From positions 1 through 6,154 of the forward strand of contig JAHEEB010000011.1 of NCBI GenBank assembly GCA_024640925.1: DNA of 6,154 bases, in the 5' to 3' direction. Source of the DNA: Bacteroidota bacterium (GTDB taxonomy: Bacteria > Bacteroidota > Bacteroidia > Bacteroidales > UBA10428). The position numbers and the translations under genes are program-made. The notes beneath the pieces were generated by a model. The model searched no databases and was not told the DNA's origin. It saw only the letters and a program-made list of their open reading frames with translations. Numbering within the stretch: the stretch's first letter is position 1; every line of letters starts with the position of its first letter. Below, piece by piece: positions 1 through 4,950 of this stretch.

Positions 1-596
1 TTTCGGGAAATAACTCTGCTTTTAACGGAATATGGGACCTTACCAGTGCCAATGTTAATGCTGCTGCTGTCACAGCTATTGAGGGAGCCGGAGAAAATTC
101 CTTTGGATTTGGCTCCATTGAAATCAGCGAAGGAAATAAAGTAATTCTTAACCATAAAAAATGTGCCGGAGATACATTGATTCTAAATTTCAGTGGTGAC
201 GGAAAAGTGGTAATTTCGCAAGATGTATGGGTTAAAAAATTTGTATTGAACAGTACTACTCAGGATACAGGTGTTTACAGCGCAATAACAAACCCTGACA
301 TTTTTGAAAGCGATGCCAAACTTTTTGTAGGTAGATCGGAACCAAAAGATACAATACCGGCAACAGATACAACAACCACTGACACTATCACAGAAATTCA
401 TTCCGTAATCTATCGTTATGGGTCGTTGGAAATCAATGGAACAAATTCAATTGTAAAAATTTATAATTTAAAAGGTGTACAGGTTGCCGCTATAAAACAG
501 GAAAAATCTATTTCCCTTTTAAACCTTGAACCTGGAATATATATAGTTCAATATATTATTGATGGAAATTTTGGAGTACTAAATATTTTATTATAA
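1..596 (+). CDS. C-terminal part of a secreted protein with a type IX secretion sorting domain (5' end outside window)
   Basis: The frame is open from the left edge (first full codon at base 3) to a TAA at 594-596, giving about 197 residues with no start, so this is the tail of a larger gene. The last ~65 residues (from about base 405) have the layout of a T9SS type A (Por) sorting domain: a short strand, then VKIYNLKGVQV, a charged turn, ISLLNLEPGIYIVQY and a final short strand ending in NILL. Such domains direct export across the outer membrane and are normally cleaved, with attachment or release at the cell surface. A Thr/Asp-rich linker (DTTTTDT) precedes it. Upstream is a Gly/Asn-rich strand-forming module ending in a G-x-Y...P...KLFVG pattern, which resembles strand-repeat modules at the ends of beta-helical Bacteroidota proteins; this is inference. 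The catalytic or binding part lies off the window, so the function is unknown. A TTG at 177 is an internal codon, not the start. Confidence 0.85.
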   Translation, partial: SGNNSAFNGIWDLTSANVNAAAVTAIEGAGENSFGFGSIEISEGNKVILNHKKCAGDTLILNFSGDGKVVISQDVWVKKFVLNSTTQDTGVYSAITNPDIFESDAKLFVGRSEPKDTIPATDTTTTDTITEIHSVIYRYGSLEINGTNSIVKIYNLKGVQVAAIKQEKSISLLNLEPGIYIVQYIIDGNFGVLNILL

Positions 597-633
597 TTCA
601 TATTTATTAGGTTAATAGTCATGTACTTAATGT

Positions 634-670
634 TACCCCCAGTTTTTGAATTGGGGGTATTCATTTTGTA
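634..670 (+). terminator. Hairpin terminator between convergent genes
   Basis: An 8-bp perfect stem pairs TACCCCCA (634-641) with TGGGGGTA (652-659), and the pairing can continue inward by a G-U and two A-U pairs. It is followed on the + strand by a T-rich run (TTCATTTT). It lies 38 bases after the stop of the secreted-protein gene and 15 bases beyond the stop of the minus-strand gene, so it could stop transcription from both sides. The T-rich side favours + strand termination; read on the minus strand the tail is not U-rich. Confidence 0.7.
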
Positions 671-673
671 TAA

Positions 674-1714
674 CTAAAAATTCAAATCCTCTGGTTCGCC
701 GGCTATTTTTCTACCTTCAATAATTTGTTCTTTTATAAATTTAACTCTTAAATCATTTGTGCTATCCCATTCCCCTGCAATATCTATCCCTAATACCAAT
801 TTATTCTCTTTTATTTCATAAGCATTGCGAACAGCCTCAGCTAACCATAAGCGCCAAACAGAAGTTGCAGCATCTCGAGTTGCTTCAAACCACGAAGGAT
901 TTTCCTTAACAGGAATGTCTGTTTCCGATTTCATTAAAATTTCAATTGCCCAGGAAAGATCCTCTTTATACCAACTATAATTGTTCCGTTCAAATGCTTT
1001 TTTTTGTTCTCTCAACAAAGGAGTTTCATATTGTTTCATAAATAATTCTTCCATTTTATCAACGGATACATAATTATAAGGTTGTGTCGGTTGAGGCGGG
1101 TTTTTTTTCCTTTGTTCATTTAAAAAAATATTTCTGTATTTTTCTTCTTTTTTACCTCTCTTATCTTCCAGATGCTGATATCCTTTAATCTCTGTCCGCA
1201 TTTCGAAATATTCATACCATTTTGAAAAATTCTCCTGGTCCTCTTTATCAAATGGATATTCCTGCCACTTTATATAATCTGGACTAGCACTGAATACAGC
1301 ATATTCAAGAATAAAATCACATAAAATTTCAACTTCATTTGGTTTTATAGGTTCAATAAATTTGCAATGATTAATATTTGCTTCAAATAATAAAAAACTC
1401 TTTGAAATTTCAATTTCGGGCAATTCAATTTTTTCCGATCTCCAAAGACATTGAAGATCATATAATTTTTTTTGTTGGATAATGTTTAGATATTCATTTC
1501 CAAGCTCAAGCAATTTGTTTTCCTCCTCTGTATCCCTCTCATGATAAATTTTCCCATATAATAAATAAGAGGTTTTTACCCGTGAATAATGATCAATAAA
1601 ACTCCTATTGTTATGATCCTCATATTTATCCCAAAACGATTGATAAATCGGATTATTCTCCAGATCACTTCTAATCTCTTCTTTCAGTTGATCGAATTCC
1701 TCATTTGTTCCCAT
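674..1714 (-). CDS. Uncharacterised soluble 346-residue protein
   Basis: This is a complete reading frame of 346 residues, ATG at 1712-1714. The start is supported by an in-frame stop (TAA) about 50 bases upstream with no other start codon between. I do not recognise a family. There is no signal peptide, lipobox or membrane segment, so the protein is probably cytoplasmic. It is rich in Glu, Lys, Tyr and Trp (ten Trp) and appears mainly helical. Two parts are visible. The N-terminal part (about 1-200) includes the segments FIDHYSRVKTSYLLYG (39-54) and LYDLQCLWRSEKIELP (84-99). A Pro-rich hinge, NPPQPTQP, sits at 205-212. The C-terminal part (about 215-346) carries ATRDAATSVWRLWLAEAVRN (278-297), which looks like an amphipathic helix. 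No catalytic motif is evident. It is transcribed in the same direction as the GH3 gene but is separated from it by 319 bases and a strong terminator, so it is probably a separate unit. An A8 run in the coding strand falls at the hinge (1101-1108). Confidence 0.85.
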   Translation of the reverse strand: MGTNEEFDQLKEEIRSDLENNPIYQSFWDKYEDHNNRSFIDHYSRVKTSYLLYGKIYHERDTEEENKLLELGNEYLNIIQQKKLYDLQCLWRSEKIELPEIEISKSFLLFEANINHCKFIEPIKPNEVEILCDFILEYAVFSASPDYIKWQEYPFDKEDQENFSKWYEYFEMRTEIKGYQHLEDKRGKKEEKYRNIFLNEQRKKNPPQPTQPYNYVSVDKMEELFMKQYETPLLREQKKAFERNNYSWYKEDLSWAIEILMKSETDIPVKENPSWFEATRDAATSVWRLWLAEAVRNAYEIKENKLVLGIDIAGEWDSTNDLRVKFIKEQIIEGRKIAGEPEDLNF

Positions 1715-1730
1715 TGAACTAGATTTGGTG

Positions 1731-1774
1731 TTTAGTACCAGAAAGGTATTAAAATTTTAAAATGATTTAGTACC
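1731..1774 (-). repeat. Pair of 9-bp direct repeats framing a putative promoter
   Basis: GGTACTAAA occurs twice on the minus strand, at 1731-1739 and 1766-1774 (+ strand TTTAGTACC), with 35 bases from start to start. The upstream copy lies beyond the expected -33 position and the downstream copy overlaps the expected transcription start. Paired identical sites in this arrangement are typical of operators, but no regulator is encoded nearby, so the role is inferred. Confidence 0.45.
1741..1748 (-). promoter_or_regulatory. Possible -7 promoter element for the 346-residue protein gene
   Basis: On the minus strand this reads TACCTTTC, matching seven of eight positions of the Bacteroidota -7 consensus TAnnTTTG. 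It lies 26 bases before the ATG, which would leave an untranslated leader of about 20 bases. No clear TTTG -33 element is present; only T-rich sequence lies at the expected distance, next to a 12-bp palindrome TTAAAATTTTAA (1749-1760). The call rests on position and partial match only. Confidence 0.4.
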
Positions 1775-1981
1775 GAATTAATCGAAGATTATAAAAACAT
1801 CTTATGATTATCATCAAATTGCACTACGAGTGTCATTTAGCATTATCAATCGCTCTATGATAACCATTAAAACTTTTTCGGGAGGCATTAAAAAATCTTT
1901 GTTTTAAATCAAATGCCTTTCGCTGTGTATTAAGATTCTTTCAACCTTCGACGTAAAGCGCATTTACAGCCCGGGTTAAAT
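1775..1981. other. Non-coding stretch with no recognised gene
   Basis: This lies between the GH3 terminator and the promoter of the 346-residue protein gene. No tRNA, ncRNA family or insertion sequence is recognised. Bases 1881-1980 are about 37% G+C, compared with about 25% for 4601-4700 in the other intergenic region. On the + strand an 18-codon ATG frame (1804-1860) ends in two stops, after which the same frame is open for 30 codons, has one stop and then opens again. On the minus strand 1836-1940 is open for 35 codons. Neither has a convincing start. It could be a decayed gene, a repeat unit or chance. Confidence 0.4.
1879..1922 (+). other. Long imperfect hairpin with G-U pairs
   Basis: Bases 1879-1889 (CGGGAGGCATT) pair with 1912-1922 (AATGCCTTTCG) over 11 positions if the + strand is transcribed, two of the pairs being G-U. 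On the minus strand those two positions would be mismatches, leaving a 7-bp stem with two further outer pairs. The loop is 22 bases and AT-rich. There is no T run after it, so it is not a standard terminator. It may belong to a small RNA or a decayed repeat; the function is unknown. Confidence 0.3.
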
Positions 1982-2011
1982 AAAAAAAACTGCAAGGTAG
2001 AAACTTTGCAG
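1982..2011 (-). terminator. Rho-independent terminator of the GH3 gene
   Basis: Read on the minus strand, CTGCAA (from 2011-2006) pairs with TTGCAG (from 1995-1990) around a 10-base loop and is followed directly by eight T residues (1989-1982). Extra A-T pairs beyond a one-base mismatch lengthen the stem. It begins 22 bases after the GH3 stop codon and should separate that gene from the downstream 346-residue protein gene. Confidence 0.88.
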
Positions 2012-2033
2012 CTTTCATATTTTATTCGGTTTA

Positions 2034-4553
2034 TTAATCCTGAATAAGAGTAATATCTTCTTGAGCTACAATATTTGTAGAAGAGTTGCCAACAAGTACT
2101 GTAAATATACCTTGTTCTTCAACCCACTCTTTTTCTTCCGGATTGTAAAATGAAAACGCATTTTTATCAAGCAAAAATTCAACTGTTTTCGTTTCACCTT
2201 TCTTTAGAGACACTTTTTCAAAATCTTTTAGTTCTTTTATAGGCCGCGGAAGTGAAGCTTTTTTATCGGCAACATACAATTGTAATACTTCCGATCCATC
2301 ATAAGCGCCTGTATTGGTTACATCAATTTTTACTGAAATAATATCGTCTGACATAAATTCCTTTTTATTAATAACCAGGTTTGAAAAACTGAAAGATGTG
2401 TATGACAGTCCAAACCCAAATGGAAACAATGGTTTCACATTACTTTTATCATAATACCTGTAACCCAGAAATATACCTTCGGAATAGGTAACTTTCAAAT
2501 TGCTGTCATTATCCCAATAGCTGTTAAATGTTGGATTATCTTCAAGTCTGGCTTCAAACGAAACAGGAAGCTTGCCCGAAGGGTTCGTGATCCCAAAGAG
2601 TATTTCCGCAACAGCAAGCGATCCTTCCTGACCAGGATACCAGCTATGGATTAACCCTTTGGTCTTATCAAGCCATTTGCTCATATCAACATTACCACCA
2701 GCATTTAGAACAACAACATTATTTGGATTGGCTTCAGCCACTTTTGTAATTAATTCAGACTGATTATAGGGTAATTCAAATGTACGATCAAACCCCTCTC
2801 CTTCTGTTTCTCTGCTAAAACCAACACAAAGCACAACTAAATCGACAGTTTTTGCCAGATTAACAGCATGGGCTATATAATCTGCCGGTTGCATACCTTT
2901 CAGTTCACGTTTGTCTGAAGCAAAACGGATAACTGCATCGCCACCAGACTGGAAGTAATCCAATTCAATCCGGTATTCACGACCAGCTATAAAACTCTCT
3001 TCGTATTGCCGAATAGTTTCACCCTGGTTTTGCCAAAGTGTTATGACCTTCCTGCCATCTATAGATAATCTATAACCATCATCTCCTGAAACCCCAAATC
3101 GATATATACCAGACTTCGAGGGTTTAAAGAAACATGTAAACCGAATTGAAAAGTTTTGTTTGGGTACTTTTTCAAACTCCATGTCCTTGCTTTCGAGGTT
3201 TAGGTTTTCATACACATGCGAATAGATAGCATTACCTTTCAGTTCTGTATTACCAAAGAATTCGGCACGTATTCCTTTTATTCTTTCATTTTTTTCGTAA
3301 ATATAAAAATCGGAATTTTTAAAATACCCGTCTGGTAACCTAACTCCTGTATATACACCAGGATCATAAGTAACTATAACATCTGAATCTGCAATTTGCT
3401 TAAGAGCTTCGAAATACGACATGGGATGTAACGGATTAACAAAAGAACTTCCTCCTCCCCCGGTAACCGCCGGATGGCCATTGGGACCTATAACAGCTAT
3501 TTTTTTGTATTTTTTCCTGTCAAGTGGCAGAATACTATCCTGGTTTTTTAAAAGTACAGTTCCTTCACGAGCAGCATCAATAGCAATATTTCTTACAAAA
3601 ACAGAGTCAAGCAGATATCCTTTGCTGATATCGGGATTTTCAATTAAGCCAAAACGCATGTATTCACGGAGAATCCTTCTTACTTTATCGTCAATAATAT
3701 CTTCATCAATAATCCCTTTTTCGATGGCAGTCTTCAATGTATCTGGATTCATCATAATGCCCGAAGGCATTTCCAAATCAAGTCCACCCTTGGCGCATGC
3801 AATTCCATCGTATGTCGAAACCCAGTCAGACATAACAAAACCCTTAAATCCCCAATCTTTTTTGAGGATCTGGTTTATCAGTTCGTCGTTTTCTGATGCA
3901 TGTATACCATTAACAAGATTGTAGGATGTCATAACTGTTGCTACTTCTCCTTCCTGAACTGTGGTTTTAAATGCCGGAAGATATATTTCATGAAGGGTTC
4001 TTTCGTCCATATCAGATGATACCTTGTGTCGGTTATAATCTTGATTATTAGCAGCATAATGTTTAGCAGAAGCCATTACACCTTCGTTTTGCATACCTTT
4101 TGTGTACTGAGCTGCTATTTGTCCTGCCAGGTATGGATCTTCGCCAAGATATTCAAAATTGCGGCCACAAAAAGGCGACCTGTGTATATTCATTGCCGGA
4201 CCAAGCATAACATGCACATTTTTCGCACGTGCTTCGCTGCCTATTGCTTTTCCTACATTGTAGGCCAACTGTTTATTAAATGAGGCTGACAAACAGATAC
4301 TTGCCGGATACGAAGTAGATGGGCCATAGTTTCTAACACCTGTCGGACCATCGGCAAAACGTATTTCTGGAATTTCGAGTCTTTCAATTCCACGAATATA
4401 GAAAGAATTGTACCCTCCAATGAAAGCAAGTTTTTCATCTAAAGTCATCTGCTCAATAATTTCATTAATTTTTTTTTCGTTAGGGTCGGTAGGCTTACAA
4501 GATAAAATTATAATGGCTATAATTACCACCATGAAATAATTCAGGTTTTTCAT
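2034..4553 (-). CDS. Family 3 glycoside hydrolase lipoprotein with PA14 insert (beta-glucosidase-like)
   Basis: This complete 839-residue protein hydrolyses terminal beta-linked sugars from oligosaccharides, with glucose the most likely sugar; the exact substrate is not readable from sequence. Residues 1-19 are a lipoprotein signal with lipobox ILSC (Cys19), which predicts membrane anchoring. The first catalytic domain (about 28-305) has RFADGP (65-70), GRNFEYLGEDP (130-140), the Lys-His pair in ASAKHYAANN (161-170), MTSYN (208-212) and the nucleophile Asp243 in VMSDW. The second domain starts near KKIAVIGPNG (350-359). It is interrupted by a PA14 domain (about 425-548), marked by YRFGVSGDDGYRLSIDG (484-500), and resumes with LVVLCVG and ETEGEGFDR (582-590), where Glu584 aligns with the known acid/base residue. 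A fibronectin III-like domain (about 735-835) closes the protein. All expected active-site residues are present and the length suits PA14-containing GH3 enzymes. The start is the only one giving a signal peptide. An A9 run lies at codons 26-29. The gene is divergent from the PKD lipoprotein gene and ends at a strong terminator, so it is probably monocistronic. Confidence 0.95.
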   Translation of the reverse strand: MKNLNYFMVVIIAIIILSCKPTDPNEKKINEIIEQMTLDEKLAFIGGYNSFYIRGIERLEIPEIRFADGPTGVRNYGPSTSYPASICLSASFNKQLAYNVGKAIGSEARAKNVHVMLGPAMNIHRSPFCGRNFEYLGEDPYLAGQIAAQYTKGMQNEGVMASAKHYAANNQDYNRHKVSSDMDERTLHEIYLPAFKTTVQEGEVATVMTSYNLVNGIHASENDELINQILKKDWGFKGFVMSDWVSTYDGIACAKGGLDLEMPSGIMMNPDTLKTAIEKGIIDEDIIDDKVRRILREYMRFGLIENPDISKGYLLDSVFVRNIAIDAAREGTVLLKNQDSILPLDRKKYKKIAVIGPNGHPAVTGGGGSSFVNPLHPMSYFEALKQIADSDVIVTYDPGVYTGVRLPDGYFKNSDFYIYEKNERIKGIRAEFFGNTELKGNAIYSHVYENLNLESKDMEFEKVPKQNFSIRFTCFFKPSKSGIYRFGVSGDDGYRLSIDGRKVITLWQNQGETIRQYEESFIAGREYRIELDYFQSGGDAVIRFASDKRELKGMQPADYIAHAVNLAKTVDLVVLCVGFSRETEGEGFDRTFELPYNQSELITKVAEANPNNVVVLNAGGNVDMSKWLDKTKGLIHSWYPGQEGSLAVAEILFGITNPSGKLPVSFEARLEDNPTFNSYWDNDSNLKVTYSEGIFLGYRYYDKSNVKPLFPFGFGLSYTSFSFSNLVINKKEFMSDDIISVKIDVTNTGAYDGSEVLQLYVADKKASLPRPIKELKDFEKVSLKKGETKTVEFLLDKNAFSFYNPEEKEWVEEQGIFTVLVGNSSTNIVAQEDITLIQD

Positions 4554-4587
4554 GATTATTTTGTTTTATTAATTCTCACTAATATAA

Positions 4588-4654
4588 TACAATGTTATCT
4601 TCTACAAAAATATCTATTCTATCTAAAAAATCGGAATCTTAAAAAAACATTGTA
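4588..4654 (-). repeat. 9-bp inverted repeat framing the GH3 promoter
   Basis: TACAATGTT (4588-4596) and its exact reverse complement AACATTGTA (4646-4654) lie on either side of the putative -7 element. One copy falls in the expected leader and the other near -40. The arrangement suits a dimeric regulator that binds two half-sites or loops the DNA, or a large leader hairpin if transcription starts further upstream. The role is inferred. Confidence 0.4.
4605..4612 (-). promoter_or_regulatory. Putative -7 promoter element of the GH3 gene
   Basis: The minus strand reads TATTTTTG, an exact match to the Bacteroidota -7 consensus TAnnTTTG, 51 bases before the ATG. This would give an untranslated leader of about 45 bases. 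A T6 run starting about 18 bases upstream may serve as a degenerate -33 element. In such AT-rich DNA an exact match can arise by chance. Confidence 0.5.
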
Positions 4655-4756
4655 AAACAACTTTTTTTAAACTAACCTCTGTCTGGTCATTTCAATGGTT
4701 TTCTGTAATTAAAAATGGTATTGACTAATCAAATTATTTTTTCAAAAAATTTTAAT

Positions 4757-4764
4757 TATTTTTG
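4757..4764 (+). promoter_or_regulatory. Putative -7 promoter element of the PKD lipoprotein gene
   Basis: TATTTTTG matches the Bacteroidota -7 consensus exactly, with T-rich sequence (4737-4740) about 17 bases upstream as a weak -33. It would leave a leader of roughly 180 bases, which is long, so a closer unrecognised promoter is possible. A near match with one extra T lies at 4810-4818. Confidence 0.35.
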
Positions 4765-4802
4765 TCTTTTAATCCATTCCGTTATTTATCTAATTAATAA
4801 TT

Positions 4803-4822
4803 AATACAATATTTTTTGTATT
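4803..4822 (+). promoter_or_regulatory. Small inverted repeat in the putative leader of the PKD lipoprotein gene
   Basis: AATACAA (4803-4809) pairs with TTGTATT (4816-4822) around a 6-base loop. It could be an operator or a weak leader hairpin. The stem is A-T rich and such repeats are common in this kind of DNA, so the support is weak. Confidence 0.2.
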
Positions 4823-4950
4823 CTTAGTCTGGATAAAATATGAATCAGTAATTTAGATTGAAGTAAGGGATTTTTTCAAAATTTAGATCTTTCCTCAAAA
4901 AAAAAGTATAAAAAAGTCAAAATAGAATAAACTAATTAATAACAACATAT

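Larger units (their letters stand above)
4554..4950. other. Divergent intergenic region between GH3 and PKD lipoprotein genes
   Basis: These 397 bases are very AT-rich and contain no plausible gene. Both flanking genes read away from it, so it must hold at least two promoters and could let one regulator control both. It contains the exact -7 matches on each strand (4605-4612 minus, 4757-4764 plus), the 9-bp inverted repeat, a small hairpin (4803-4822) and many A or T runs. No riboswitch or known regulator site is recognised. Confidence 0.7.

Noticed and set aside
183..401. 72-codon open frame on the minus strand
   Set aside because: It lies opposite the T9SS-protein gene, and its Cys/Tyr-rich product looks like an antisense shadow with no recognisable domain.
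1804..1860. 18-codon ATG frame in the intergenic region
   Set aside because: It is very short, has no ribosome binding site or family match, and ends in two stops; treated as part of an unexplained non-coding stretch.
3421..3924. 167-codon open frame on the + strand
   Set aside because: It lies opposite conserved GH3 catalytic residues; the Ser/Ile/Pro-rich product is typical of an antisense shadow.
4026..4283. 85-codon + frame and an overlapping 61-codon minus frame (4253-4438)
   Set aside because: Both lie within the GH3 gene in other frames. The GH3 frame carries unbroken family motifs there, so these are shadows.
4646..4720. A/T-rich tracts and a TTGAC match at 4721 as a possible sigma-70 -35 box
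   Set aside because: Bacteroidota use a different promoter consensus and no TATAAT lies at proper spacing, so this was not called.
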